From: Caenibius tardaugens NBRC 16725
Lineage (GTDB): Bacteria; Pseudomonadota; Alphaproteobacteria; Sphingomonadales; Sphingomonadaceae
Assembly (NCBI RefSeq): GCF_003860345.1
Contig: NZ_CP034179.1
Span: forward strand, 1,488,001-1,552,000
Reading direction: 5' to 3'
DNA length: 64,000 nucleotides
This document shows, piece by piece, positions 43,405 through 53,700 of this stretch (within the stretch, counting starts at the first letter, position 1; each line of letters begins with the position of its first letter). Made by a program: the position numbers and the translations under genes. The notes under the pieces are model-generated. The model was not told where the DNA came from and made no database searches. It saw only the letters and a program-made list of their open reading frames with translations.

Positions 43405-44070
43405 GTGAAACAGGACAGGCCAGTGACGCGCAGCGATACGCAAAGCGATACCCAAAGCTCCAGGCGCGGGGGCAGGCCCCGGCGTGACGAGATGGAAGGC
43501 AGGCTGTTCGCGCTTCTCGATACGGCGGCGGAAATTTTCGCGCATCAGGGTTATGCCGGTGCATCCATCGATTCCATCGCCTCTGCCGCCCGGATCGGGA
43601 AACCTACAATCTATGCGCGATACGGCAACAAGGCAGGCCTGCTGAAAGCGGTCATCCAGCACGTGTTGCAACACAGGCTGGTCCCGATCGACCGGCCGAT
43701 CATCGCGCAAACGGCGCAAGGGGCGTTGCAGGAACAGCTCGCGAATATCATCGCCGCATCCATCGCACCGGCATTTATCGATCTCTATCGCCTCTATCTG
43801 AATGAAGGGTCGCGTTTTCCGGCCATTTTTGAGGCGTTCTCGCCGCAGGACCATACCCACCGCCTGCTGGTCGAACAACTGGAGCGTAATACGGCATTCG
43901 ACACCCTGCGGGTCAGCAAGGACGAGGCAGCCTCCACCATGCTGGCCATGGCGGGCATGCTGGTGACCATGGCCAGCGCGCAACCCGATTATCGCGAAAC
44001 GATCGATCCATCGGCAGAGGCGGCGCGCATTGTCGATGTGTGCCTTTATGGGCTGCTCAAGCGGGATTGA
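43405..44070 (+). CDS. TetR-family regulator
   Basis: A 221-residue TetR regulator. An RRGGRPRRDE tail precedes the helix-turn-helix (about residues 30-80): LLDTAAEIFAHQGYAGASID and IASAARIGKPTIYARYGNKA. The C-terminal ligand domain is of the AcrR C-terminal type (FIDLYRLYLNEGSRFPAIFE). It starts with GTG 43405; a later GTG is possible. It is divergent from the Baeyer-Villiger-type monooxygenase and probably represses it. The small-molecule ligand is unknown. Confidence 0.9.
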   Translation: MKQDRPVTRSDTQSDTQSSRRGGRPRRDEMEGRLFALLDTAAEIFAHQGYAGASIDSIASAARIGKPTIYARYGNKAGLLKAVIQHVLQHRLVPIDRPIIAQTAQGALQEQLANIIAASIAPAFIDLYRLYLNEGSRFPAIFEAFSPQDHTHRLLVEQLERNTAFDTLRVSKDEAASTMLAMAGMLVTMASAQPDYRETIDPSAEAARIVDVCLYGLLKRD

Positions 44071-44097
44071 GGCAACAGGACATCGGGGCGCGCCCGC

Positions 44098-44781
44098 TCA
44101 AACGGCTGCCCGCCGCAAACCGCCGGGATCACGCAACAACAGATAGCCGTAACGCAGGGACACCAGCCCTTCCCTTTCGAAAGCGGCAAGGTGCAGGTTC
44201 ACGGTTTTACGGGTCAACCCGGTCATTTCGCCCAGCGCCTGTTGCGACAGCCGGACCATTGCGGGCGATCCGTCCACCGGTTCGGCGGAAGCAATCAGAC
44301 GGGCCGCGATACGCTGACGCGGCGCAAGCGTGATCGCTTCCACCATCATTTGCATCGCGCGGCGCAAATTGGCGTAAGCAGAGCTTGCGATCACCCGCCA
44401 GATTTCAGGGCGCCGCTCCGCGATCCGTTCCAGGGCGGTCTCAGGAATCTGCAACAGGAGGCCCGGTTCCGTGCAAATCGCGGTAACCAACCGGGGGCCG
44501 CCGCTGAAACGGGTCGCGTGTCCCAACACCGCCCCCATCCCGGCCACGCCGATCATCACATCGCGGTCCCCCGATGCCGTGCAATAGGTGTGAAACACCC
44601 CGTCAATCACCACGAACAGGCCCCGATCCTCGTCCCCTTCGCCCTGGGCCCATTCACCGGGCCGGATGCGGACCAGCCGCCCGTGCGCCAGCAGGGCTTC
44701 CGCCAGGACGGGGGCGAAACCCTGCATCCATTCGGCATGGGCCAGCACCCGCACCGCCAGCTCGCGTTCTTCTCTTTTCAT
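44098..44781 (-). CDS. Crp/Fnr-family transcriptional regulator
   Basis: A 227-residue regulator with an N-terminal cyclic-nucleotide-binding-type beta-roll (about 15-135; GRLVRIRPGEWAQGEGDEDR, GLFVVIDGVFHTY) and a C-terminal winged helix (about 150-215; RLSQQALGEMTGLTRKTVNL). No N-terminal cysteine cluster, so not an oxygen-sensing FNR. The roll lacks the canonical phosphate-binding RS motif, so cAMP binding is doubtful. The start is ATG 44781. A perfect CRP-type operator lies just upstream (44788-44807), suggesting autoregulation and control of the divergent aldolase gene. Confidence 0.88.
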   Translation of the reverse strand: MKREERELAVRVLAHAEWMQGFAPVLAEALLAHGRLVRIRPGEWAQGEGDEDRGLFVVIDGVFHTYCTASGDRDVMIGVAGMGAVLGHATRFSGGPRLVTAICTEPGLLLQIPETALERIAERRPEIWRVIASSAYANLRRAMQMMVEAITLAPRQRIAARLIASAEPVDGSPAMVRLSQQALGEMTGLTRKTVNLHLAAFEREGLVSLRYGYLLLRDPGGLRRAAV

Positions 44782-44787
44782 CGGAAC

Positions 44788-44807
44788 AATGTAACCTGTG
44801 TTACATT
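44788..44807. promoter_or_regulatory. CRP/FNR-type operator
   Basis: AATGTAACCTGTGTTACATT is a perfect 8-4-8 palindrome matching the CRP-family pattern TGTnA-N6-TnACA. It lies 6 bp before the regulator's own ATG and 65 bp before the aldolase ATG, so bound protein would block the first and could activate the second. Confidence 0.75.
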
Positions 44808-44872
44808 CCTGCGCAAAGGGATGGCGTAGATGTCCTGCGCACCAGAAGGCGATAAACAGCCGGGAGACGATC

Positions 44873-45691
44873 ATGGACAACCCAACCGATATCAGCGCCG
44901 GTACCCCGCTCGGCCTCAACCGCGAAGATACCAGTCTCGACTGGCAACAACTGGCGCCGCTGGTTCCGCGTGATGGCCGCTATCCGGTTCTGCCCCGCCT
45001 GACCCCGCAGCAGGAACTGGCGCTCCTGTGCCGCACGCTGTTCCGCGAAGGCTATAACGACCACATTGCCGGGCACATCACCTATCGCCAGCCCGACGGC
45101 ACGCTACTACTCAATCCGTGGGAATTGACGTGGGATGAAGTGACCGCCAGCGATATCGTGCGGCTGGACCACGAAGGCAATGTTCTGGAAGGCGACTGGA
45201 ACATAACCCCCGCCATCAATGTGCATGTCGATCTTCATGCCCTGCGCCACGATATTGGCGTTGCGATCCACAACCATTCCGAATGGGGTTCAGTCTGGGC
45301 GGGCGCGGGCCGCGTGCCCCCGATCTATGACCAGACATCCGCAATGGTCGATGGCGACCCTATCCTCTACGACGAATATCGCGGCACCGTGGAAGATCGC
45401 GCCGCCGGGCGCAGCGCGGTCGAACGGTTGAGCGAAAACAAATGGGCGCTGCTGGCGAACCATGGCGTCTTCGTCGTCGGCAAGGACATACGGCAGGCGC
45501 ATCTGCGCGCCATCACGCTGGAATGGCGCTGCCGCCTGGCATGGCGCATCGAAGCCTTGGGCGGCGGCACCCCGGTTGCACCCGAAACCGCAGAGGCGAT
45601 CGGCGCCCGCACCGACCGGAGCGGTTTTCCGTTCCTGTGGGAAGCCATGGCCCGCCGCGAAATCCGCCGCGATCCCGGCGTGCTGGAATAA
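44873..45691 (+). CDS. Class II aldolase/adducin-family protein
   Basis: A 272-residue protein of the fuculose-phosphate aldolase/adducin head family, which uses zinc for retro-aldol cleavage. Metal-ligand histidines are visible in IHNHSEWGSVWAG and in LLANHGVFVVG. GHITYRQPDGTLLLNPWELT is typical of the catabolic branch that includes decarboxylase-like members rather than sugar-phosphate aldolases. The ATG has GGGAGA 6 bases ahead. Control by the divergent Crp/Fnr regulator is likely. Closed by a strong terminator. Confidence 0.87.
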   Translation: MDNPTDISAGTPLGLNREDTSLDWQQLAPLVPRDGRYPVLPRLTPQQELALLCRTLFREGYNDHIAGHITYRQPDGTLLLNPWELTWDEVTASDIVRLDHEGNVLEGDWNITPAINVHVDLHALRHDIGVAIHNHSEWGSVWAGAGRVPPIYDQTSAMVDGDPILYDEYRGTVEDRAAGRSAVERLSENKWALLANHGVFVVGKDIRQAHLRAITLEWRCRLAWRIEALGGGTPVAPETAEAIGARTDRSGFPFLWEAMARREIRRDPGVLE

Positions 45692-45715
45692 GGCGCGCAT
45701 CGCACCCCGGATGAC

Positions 45716-45746
45716 AAAAAGGGCAGGCCGAGGCCTGCCCTTTTTT
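45716..45746. terminator. Bidirectional intrinsic terminator
   Basis: AAAAAGGGCAGGC-CGAG-GCCTGCCC then T6: an 8-bp GC stem flanked by A5 and T6, between the convergent aldolase and TonB receptor genes. Confidence 0.92.
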
Positions 45747-45751
45747 CTGCG

Positions 45752-48091
45752 TCAGAACGAGAACCCGACGTCGATCCCGTATGTTGCCGGATCGCCGTAG
45801 GAAATGGCCTGATTCGGGTAACCGGCGATGATCGAGCCCGAGCCGATCACGAAGCCGGGATAGCGCTTGTCGAGGATGTTCTTGCCCCACAGCCCGATGG
45901 TGATGTTGCGGTTGTCTCCGCGATCGATGGTGTAGCTGAGCCGTGCATCGACCAGCGTGTAGCTGGGGTTGACCGGTGCATCGCGACCCACCGGAATCGC
46001 CGGGCCATCACCAGCCGTGGTGTAGACCTTGTCCTTCCACGTATAATCGATGTGCGCCGCCAGTTCACCCGGGCCAACCTGACCGAAGACATAGTCCGCT
46101 GACAGACGAATGCTGTGTTTGGGGGTAAACGGCAGGACGAAATAGTCCGAGATATTGTCGCCCACGCCGACCGGCGAAGCGGGATTGATAACCGGATCGA
46201 AGATCGATCCTGCCGGTGCCTTGACCCCGCGAATTTTCGACGTGGTGTAGGAATAGTTCGCCTGCAGCGTCAGCCCCTGAACCGGGATCAGGGTGACATC
46301 GGCTTCGATACCCTTCACCGTGGCCCGGCCGGCGTTGAACGTATCGGCCAACGATGCATCCACCGCATCTGCCGAAATATTCAGCTGCAGATCCTTGTAC
46401 TTCGCCATGTAGGCCGCAAGGTTCAGACGCAGACGGCGGTCCAGCAGATCGGACTTGAAGCCCAGTTCATAGCTGGTCACCGATTCCGGATTATAAGTGC
46501 GGGTGAATGTCGGCGATGCCTCGTTCGAGCCGCCCGCCTTGTAGCCCGTCACCACCTTGGCATAGAGCGAGGTGTTGTCCGTCGGGCGATAGCTGATCGT
46601 GGCCGAAGGGTTGAACTTCTTGTTCTTGACGTCGGTGGCGCCGATCACGCTGCCCAGCGGGATATAAACCCCATCCCCGAGGAAGCGGCGGTTCACCAGC
46701 GGCGAAACGTCGCCAATGAAGAAGCGCTGGGTACGATCACGATCGGCCGAACGCTTGTCAGACGTGTAGCGCGCGCCAAGCGTCAGATCGAGCCGACCAT
46801 CGGCAAAACCCGGCGTCCAGGTGATCTGGCCGAACGCCGCTTTCGAGGTCGATTTGGCAGTGGTGTAACGGTCGACCAGCAACAGTTCGCCAGCTGCACC
46901 AGTGCCAATGTCCCCTTCCAGCAGGTGGTCCGATTTTTCGTGGAAGTAATAGAGGCCGACCACGTATTTCAGTTCGGAACCGAAATTGCCGACAGCCTGG
47001 AATTCCTGCGTATAGGTCTTAGACTTGATCTTGTCGTAGCCGTAGAACGGCACAAGGAACGCTTCGGTATAGTCCTGATAGGTGCTGTAGCGAATCCGGC
47101 GATAGGCGCTGAGCGAACGCAGCGTCAGGCTGTCCGATACCTCGAATTCCCCGGTCAGCGTGTGCCCATCAGACTTCACGTGGCTGTAAGGCAGGTAGAC
47201 CGGGCGATAGGAACGTTCCGGATCGGAAGAATACGTCGGAAACAGGAACGGCGCGAAGGCATTCTTCGTGACATAGCGCACCGGCGTGGTGCGCTGGTTC
47301 GCATAATCGCCCGCGTAATCGATCGTGACGGAATCCGACGGCTCGAACCGAACGGCGCCCCGGAACGCGATCTTGTGATCGGAATGGAAATCATGCGCCG
47401 CGGGCACGCCTGCCGTATCCTTGGCATTCTTCGCCCAGCCATCGCGATTGGCGTAGAGGCCGGTCAGCTTCACCGAAAAATCGCCGAAGCGCGGCAGGTT
47501 GAGATTCACCAGTGCACGGCGATAATCCAGATTGCCGACCGACAGCAGGCCGGTCACACCCAGTTCGCCAGTCGGCTTCTTGGTGATGATATTGACCGCG
47601 CCGCCCGTGGTGTTGCGGCCATACAGCGTACCCTGCGGCCCGCGCAGCACTTCCACGCGTTCCACGTCAGCCAGATCGAATGTCGAGGCTTGCGGACGCG
47701 ACTGATAAATTCCGTCGACATAGAGCCCGACGCCGCCATCGGACGTGATGATGTTCGGATCGCCCACGCCCTGCCCGCGCATGTACAGCACCAGCGTGGT
47801 CGAAGAACTGGGATAGGGCGCGAAATAAAGGCTCGGCGTGGCCTGAACGACGCCGGTGATGTCCCTGATGCCGGATGCCTGCAGGCTCTGCGCGGTAAGC
47901 GCGGTGATCGCAATCGGCGTGCGCTGCAAATTCTCGGACCGACGCTCTGCAGTAACAACGATTTCCTCAACCCCACCACGACCAGTGGTCGCAGCGGGCG
48001 CCGGAGACCCGGCATCCTGCGCAAGAGCCGGCATTGCCAATACCAAGGTACCGACCGCAGTTGTCGCAGACAAGAAATACGAAAATTTCAT
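45752..48091 (-). CDS. TonB-dependent outer-membrane receptor
   Basis: A 779-residue receptor. The signal peptide ends PALA/QD (about residue 25). VEEIVVTAERRSENLQRTPI opens the plug, VEVLRGPQGTLYGRNTTGGA is the conserved plug loop, and the barrel closes with phenylalanine in IDVGFSF. It belongs to the sphingomonad-expanded group thought to import carbon compounds, and its place beside an oxidative block suggests it brings in that block's substrate. The ATG at 48091 has GGGAGAAGG. Not adjacent to ExbBD/TonB genes. Confidence 0.93.
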   Translation of the reverse strand: MKFSYFLSATTAVGTLVLAMPALAQDAGSPAPAATTGRGGVEEIVVTAERRSENLQRTPIAITALTAQSLQASGIRDITGVVQATPSLYFAPYPSSSTTLVLYMRGQGVGDPNIITSDGGVGLYVDGIYQSRPQASTFDLADVERVEVLRGPQGTLYGRNTTGGAVNIITKKPTGELGVTGLLSVGNLDYRRALVNLNLPRFGDFSVKLTGLYANRDGWAKNAKDTAGVPAAHDFHSDHKIAFRGAVRFEPSDSVTIDYAGDYANQRTTPVRYVTKNAFAPFLFPTYSSDPERSYRPVYLPYSHVKSDGHTLTGEFEVSDSLTLRSLSAYRRIRYSTYQDYTEAFLVPFYGYDKIKSKTYTQEFQAVGNFGSELKYVVGLYYFHEKSDHLLEGDIGTGAAGELLLVDRYTTAKSTSKAAFGQITWTPGFADGRLDLTLGARYTSDKRSADRDRTQRFFIGDVSPLVNRRFLGDGVYIPLGSVIGATDVKNKKFNPSATISYRPTDNTSLYAKVVTGYKAGGSNEASPTFTRTYNPESVTSYELGFKSDLLDRRLRLNLAAYMAKYKDLQLNISADAVDASLADTFNAGRATVKGIEADVTLIPVQGLTLQANYSYTTSKIRGVKAPAGSIFDPVINPASPVGVGDNISDYFVLPFTPKHSIRLSADYVFGQVGPGELAAHIDYTWKDKVYTTAGDGPAIPVGRDAPVNPSYTLVDARLSYTIDRGDNRNITIGLWGKNILDKRYPGFVIGSGSIIAGYPNQAISYGDPATYGIDVGFSF

Positions 48092-48284
48092 TAACCTTCT
48101 CCCTGACCGTTTTTTATTTGCAACACGCTTCTGGACTGTCGCTGTTTGGCCGGGGAGATACTGCGCATTCCTGCACGACACTACCCATTATCAATTGGAT
48201 ACAGTTATTTTTTCGCGGTGCGTGACCTGATTACATCGCCCTGCCTCATCGTGGATGCAACGCGGCAGCGCCTACCGTGCGCAA

Positions 48285-49463
48285 TCAATCCGATTGGGCC
48301 GGGGCGTAAGGCATGATCAGGGTGCCATCGGGCGCGGCCGTAAAGGCGGTCTGCGTGGGATAGGGGATGGTTATGCCTTCTGCGGCAAAGCGCTTCATGA
48401 TCGCCACCAGCAGCCGGTCCCGCAGAGGATGCGCCACCGACCAGTCATTGCCCGGAACATCGACCAGCAGGACAAAATCGAGCGAACTGGGCCCGAACGC
48501 TTCGAAGCTGGCGCGCGCGGCTATCCCCCCTTCGGCCTCGACCAGTTCTTTCAGGATTGCAGGGATGCGGGCCAGCGTATCGGGCGGTGTTTCATAGGCG
48601 ACACCGATCGCAAACGGCAGGCGAATATGTTCGCGGCCCGTGACATTGAGGATTTCCTTGTCCAGCAGGTTCTTGTTGGCGATGATCCGCAGTTCCCCGG
48701 TATAGGCGCGGATGCGCGTCGACTTCAGGCCAATCGCCTCAATGGTTCCGGAACTGTTGTCATAACTGATCGCATCGCCCTTGCTGAAGGGCCGATCGAA
48801 GATGATCGCCAGTGCCGCGAACAGATCCGCAAATATCCCCTGTGCGGCCAGACCAATCGCGATACCGCCTACCCCCAGACCGGCCACCAGCCCGGTCACG
48901 TTCACGCCGAGATTGTCGAGCAGCACGACCACTGCGATCGCGAACACCGCCACGCTGACCAGCAACCGGATCAACCCCATCGCGTTCATGATCGTTTCGC
49001 TGCGATAGTGATCGCCCAGCGTGCGATATTCTATCGTGCCGAGGATCAGCTCACGGGCCCAGATCGCCCCCTGAAGCACCGCCGCGACCGTGAACAGGAA
49101 GACGGTGACCTTGTCGATGGCCGGTGGTGGTTGCGTATATCCGTCCACCATGCGGATCGCGACCATGAGAATGAAAAAGTTGGTGGTTTTCGCCACTGCC
49201 CCGCCCAGAATCGCCAGCCATGTAACAGGCGCACGTTCCGGATCGCTCCACCTCAGCCCCAGCCGCCGGATCGCGTAGAAGCCGGTAATGATGCCTGTCG
49301 CGATGATCGCGGCAACCAGAACATAGAACCAGTTCGCTTCAAGCCATGTGACGGTCAACCGCCACATCTCGTTGGCATCCACCATGAATTTTTCCGTTCG
49401 CTGTGTATCGGGCAAGGGTATGTCCACTGTACGCATTTCGAAATCTTCATCCAGTCTGGTCAT
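48285..49463 (-). CDS. MscS-family mechanosensitive channel
   Basis: A 392-residue inner-membrane channel. Several hydrophobic helices precede the MscS core: GLVAGLGVGGIAIGLAAQGI is the pore-lining TM3 with its glycine/alanine packing, followed by the beta-domain FDRPFSKGDAISYDNSSGTI and GLKSTRIRAYTGELRIIANK. It releases solutes on hypo-osmotic shock. I start at ATG 49463; an ATG at 49436 is also possible. The 224-bp divergent gap is shared with the DUF808 gene. Confidence 0.9.
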   Translation of the reverse strand: MTRLDEDFEMRTVDIPLPDTQRTEKFMVDANEMWRLTVTWLEANWFYVLVAAIIATGIITGFYAIRRLGLRWSDPERAPVTWLAILGGAVAKTTNFFILMVAIRMVDGYTQPPPAIDKVTVFLFTVAAVLQGAIWARELILGTIEYRTLGDHYRSETIMNAMGLIRLLVSVAVFAIAVVVLLDNLGVNVTGLVAGLGVGGIAIGLAAQGIFADLFAALAIIFDRPFSKGDAISYDNSSGTIEAIGLKSTRIRAYTGELRIIANKNLLDKEILNVTGREHIRLPFAIGVAYETPPDTLARIPAILKELVEAEGGIAARASFEAFGPSSLDFVLLVDVPGNDWSVAHPLRDRLLVAIMKRFAAEGITIPYPTQTAFTAAPDGTLIMPYAPAQSD

Positions 49464-49687
49464 TATCGCCAGGAGCACGACCCTGTTGCCCAAGGCCCCA
49501 ACGCCTTGCCGCGCAATTGGTTGGCACACATGGGACGGGCCGTTTTGCCGGACGGACGAGAAAAGCGGTGGCCACTGCGAAAGCGTTGCGTTTTCTACGC
49601 AAATTGATGGCGTTCCCCGTGATGCCCGATTAGCAAGCACAATGACCATGGGCTGTCATCGCGACGGCCGCACAAAAGGATAACCGG

Positions 49688-50668
49688 ATGGCTGGCGGAC
49701 TTGTCGCACTGCTGGATGACGTGGCGATGCTTGCGAAACTGGCGGCGGCGTCGATCGACGATGTGGCTGCGGCTGCCGGGAAAGCGGGCACCAAGGCCGC
49801 CGGTGTCGTGATTGACGATACCGCAGTCACCCCGCGCTATGTCGTGGGGCTTTCCCCCGACCGCGAATTGCCGATCATCTGGAAAATCGCACGAGGATCG
49901 CTGCGCAACAAGTTGCTGTTCATCCTCCCTGTCGCGCTGGCGCTCAGCGCGCTGGCCCCGTGGGCGATCACCCCGCTGTTGATGATCGGCGGGGCCTATC
50001 TCTGTTTCGAAGCGGCCGAGAAAATCTTCGCTGCCCTGACCGGCCACGATCACGCCGCCGAAGTCACCACGATCGGCGATCCGGCGGAACTGGAAGCCCG
50101 GCAGGTCAGCGGCGCGATCCGGACCGATTTCATCCTTTCGGCAGAAATCATGGCCATTGCCCTCGCCGAGATACCCGATGTGTCACTCGGCATGCGGGCC
50201 GCAGTCTTGCTGGCGGTGGCCGTGGTGATCACTCTGGGCGTCTATGGGGTGGTCGGGCTGATTGTAAAAATGGACGATGTCGGGCTGCATCTCAGCCGCA
50301 AGGCATCCGCCGCCGCCCGCACGACCGGCCACGCGCTGGTGCGGGCCATGCCGGTGCTGTTACAGGCCCTTTCCCATATCGGCGTGGCCGCCATGGTGTG
50401 GGTCGGTGGCGGCATCATCCTGCACGGGCTGGAGGCCTTTGAGCTTCGCGCGATCCCCCATACGGTGCATCATCTGGCAGAGGCCGCCGCGCAGATGGCA
50501 CCCTTTGCGTCCAGGGCGGTCGAATGGTTGGTTACTGCGATCGGTTCCGGCATTCTCGGCCTGATCGTCGGTGCTGTGATTGTCGGCGTGCTGCACCTTC
50601 TGCCCCGCAAAAGCCACGCCCACATGGCAGAGCACAAGGCCGATACCGAACGGGAACAAGCACAATAA
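49688..50668 (+). CDS. DUF808 (YedI-like) inner-membrane protein
   Basis: A 326-residue protein matching the DUF808 family by its opening GGLVALLDDVAMLAKLAAAS and IDDVAAAAGKAGTKAAGVVI, the VTPRYVVGLSPDRELPIIWK stretch, and at least five later hydrophobic segments. The tail is hydrophilic. Function of the family is unknown. ATG with AGGA ahead. It is followed after 90 bp by putA; no functional link is evident. Confidence 0.88.
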   Translation: MAGGLVALLDDVAMLAKLAAASIDDVAAAAGKAGTKAAGVVIDDTAVTPRYVVGLSPDRELPIIWKIARGSLRNKLLFILPVALALSALAPWAITPLLMIGGAYLCFEAAEKIFAALTGHDHAAEVTTIGDPAELEARQVSGAIRTDFILSAEIMAIALAEIPDVSLGMRAAVLLAVAVVITLGVYGVVGLIVKMDDVGLHLSRKASAAARTTGHALVRAMPVLLQALSHIGVAAMVWVGGGIILHGLEAFELRAIPHTVHHLAEAAAQMAPFASRAVEWLVTAIGSGILGLIVGAVIVGVLHLLPRKSHAHMAEHKADTEREQAQ

Positions 50669-50758
50669 GGGCAAAATGCGGGCCGGGAACATGATCCCGT
50701 TCCGGTCAGTTACGAAACCATCTATCCTTGTTGCCTTGCTGCAAAAGGGCCCCGCTGC

Positions 50759-53700
50759 ATGGTTTCCCGTTCTGCCCCGTTTGCCGAATTTGCCCCGCAG
50801 GTTCATCCGCAAAGCAGGTTGCGCCAGCGCATAACGGCAGCCTGCCGCAGGCCAGAGGCTGAAAGCATCGCCCCGCTGTTGGCGGAAGCGGCAGTGCCCG
50901 CCGACATGCGCGCACCGATCAGGCACACGGCGCTCGCGCTGATCCACGCACTGCGCGGCAAGGGGCAACGCGGCGGCGTGGAAGCACTGGTTCGGGAATA
51001 TGCGCTGTCCAGCCAGGCAGGCGTGGCCCTGATGTGCCTTGCCGAAGCCCTGCTGCGCATCCCCGATACTGCCACACGCGACGCGCTGATCCGCGACAAG
51101 ATCGCGCTGGGCGACTGGCAGGCCCATTTCGGGCAGGATCGATCGCTGTTCGTCAACGCCGCGACATGGGGCCTGATGGTCACCGGGAAGTTGACCGGCA
51201 CGATCCACGAACCCGGTCTTGGCGCGGCCTTGACCCGTTTGATCGCCCGCTGCGGCGAGCCGGTGATCCGGCACGGGGTCGACATGGCGATGGAACTGAT
51301 GGGGGAACAGTTCGTCAGCGGCGAAACCATTGGCGAGGCGCTGAAACACGCCCGCAAACGGGAAATGCGTGGTTTTTGTTACAGCTACGACATGCTGGGC
51401 GAAGCGGCGATGACCGCAGCCGATGCCACGCGATATCATACCAGTTATGTGCAGGCGATCCACGCCATCGGCAAGGTTGCGGGGGGACGCGGCGTCTATA
51501 CGGGACCGGGTATCTCGATCAAATTGTCCGCGCTTCACCCACGCTATGCGCGCGCGCAGGCGCAACGGGTCATGGCCGAACTGCTGCCGCGCCTGCGCGA
51601 ACTGGCGGTGCTGGCCAAACATTACGACATCGGTCTCAATATCGATGCGGAAGAGGCCGACAGGCTCGACCTCTCGCTCGATCTGTTGGAATCCCTCGCG
51701 CTCGACTCCGCGCTTGGTCACTGGAACGGGCTGGGGTTCGTGGTGCAGGCTTATGGCAAGCGTTGCGCACAGGTGATCGACTGGCTGGCCGATCTCGCCC
51801 GCAGGGCCGATCGCCGGATCATGGTCCGTCTGGTCAAGGGCGCCTATTGGGACAGCGAGATCAAACGGGCGCAAATCGACGGACTGGCCGACTTTCCCGT
51901 GTTCACCCGCAAGGTCCATACCGATGTGTCCTATATCGCCTGCGCCCGCAGGCTGCTGGCGGCGCGCGCCCATCTGTTCCCGCAATTCGCCACGCACAAC
52001 GCACAGACACTGGCGTCGATCTACCATCTTGCCGGGGCTGATTTCCAAATCGGCGATTATGAATTCCAATGCCTGCACGGCATGGGCGAGCCGCTCTACG
52101 AAGAGGTCGTCGGGCACGACAAGCTCGACCGCCCGTGCCGCATCTATGCCCCTGTCGGCACGCATGAGACGCTGCTGGCCTATCTGGTGCGGCGCCTGCT
52201 GGAAAACGGCGCCAATGCCTCGTTCGTCCACCGGATCGGTGATCCAGATATCGCGGCGGAGGAACTGGCCGAAGACCCTGTGGAACAGGCGCTGGCCGTG
52301 GTTCCACAGGGATCACCCCATCCGCTGATCGCCCTGCCCGATGCGCTATTCGCCCCCCGCCGCAATTCGGCCGGACTGGACCTGGCCGACGAAGCCGTGC
52401 TGGCCAGCCTCTCGGTGACATTGCGGGACAGTGCGCAGCGCCCATGGCAGGCCGCGCCAATGATTGCCGGGCTGGGGATAGAGCGGCGTCATCACGCTAT
52501 CGTGAACCCCGGCGATCATACCGATCAGGTGGGCACGGCGGCCTTCGCACTCCACCGCGATGCAATCTTCGCTATGCAGGCCGCCAGCCGCGCCCGCGCC
52601 GACTGGGCCGCCATCCCGGTAGACGCCCGTGCAGACTGCCTCGATCGCGCCGCCGATCTGCTGCAGGCGCGCATGCCCGGCCTGCTTGGGCTGATCGTGC
52701 GAGAAGCGGGCAAGACGGTCGCCAATGCCATTACCGAAGTGCGCGAAGCCGTGGATTTCCTGCGCTACTACGCGGGTGAAGCCCGCCGAACGCTGCACCG
52801 GGACACACGCCCTCTCGGCGTGGTCGCCTGCATCAGTCCATGGAATTTCCCGCTCTCGATCTTCACCGGGCAGATCGCCGCCGCGCTGGTAACGGGCAAT
52901 ACCGTCGTTGCCAAACCGGCCGAGGAAACCCCACTGATCGCGGCCGAGGCGGTGCGTATCCTGCATGCGGCGGGCGTGCCGCCCCAAGTGCTGCATTTCG
53001 TGCCCGGCGACGGGGCCATCGGCGCCACACTGGTGGCCGCGCAGGAAACCGCTGGCGTGGTCTTCACCGGCTCAAACCCGGTAGCCAGCCTGATCCAGCA
53101 GGAATTGGCCAGCCATATGACTGCCAGTGGCGCGCCCATCCCCTTCATTGCGGAGACCGGCGGCCAGAATGCGATGATTGTCGATTCCTCGGCACTGGCG
53201 GAACAGGTCGCTGCCGATGTCATCACATCCGCCTTCGACAGCGCCGGGCAGCGATGCTCTGCCCTGCGTGTCCTGTGCCTGCAGGACGACATCGCCGATC
53301 GCCAACTGGCCATGCTCAGGGGGGCGATTGCCGAAATTGCGGTGGGCCGGACCGATCGTCTGGCCATCGATGTCGGGCCGGTGATTACAGCGGAGGCGAA
53401 AGACCGGATAGAGGCGCATATCGCGCGCATGCAGGCCGCAGGGCACGCGATCGACCGGATCGCCCTGCCGCCTGGTACCGATGCCGGAACGTTCGTTGCG
53501 CCCACGATCATCACTATCGACCGGATCGACCAGATCGGTGGCGAGGTGTTCGGGCCGGTGCTGCACATCCTGCGTTGGCGGCATGGCGAACGCGCCAGCG
53601 TGATCGCGCAGATCAATGCCACCGGATACGGCCTGACCTTTGGCCTGCATACCAGGCTGGATGAAACCGTGGCGGAGATCGGCGATGCGATCGATGCGGG

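Noticed and set aside
46115-48094. A 659-codon open frame opposite the second TonB receptor
   Set aside because: Antisense shadow with biased composition and no family features.
50360-52231. A 623-codon open frame opposite putA and the DUF808 gene
   Set aside because: Spans two genes on the other strand and lacks motifs; putA is unmistakable.
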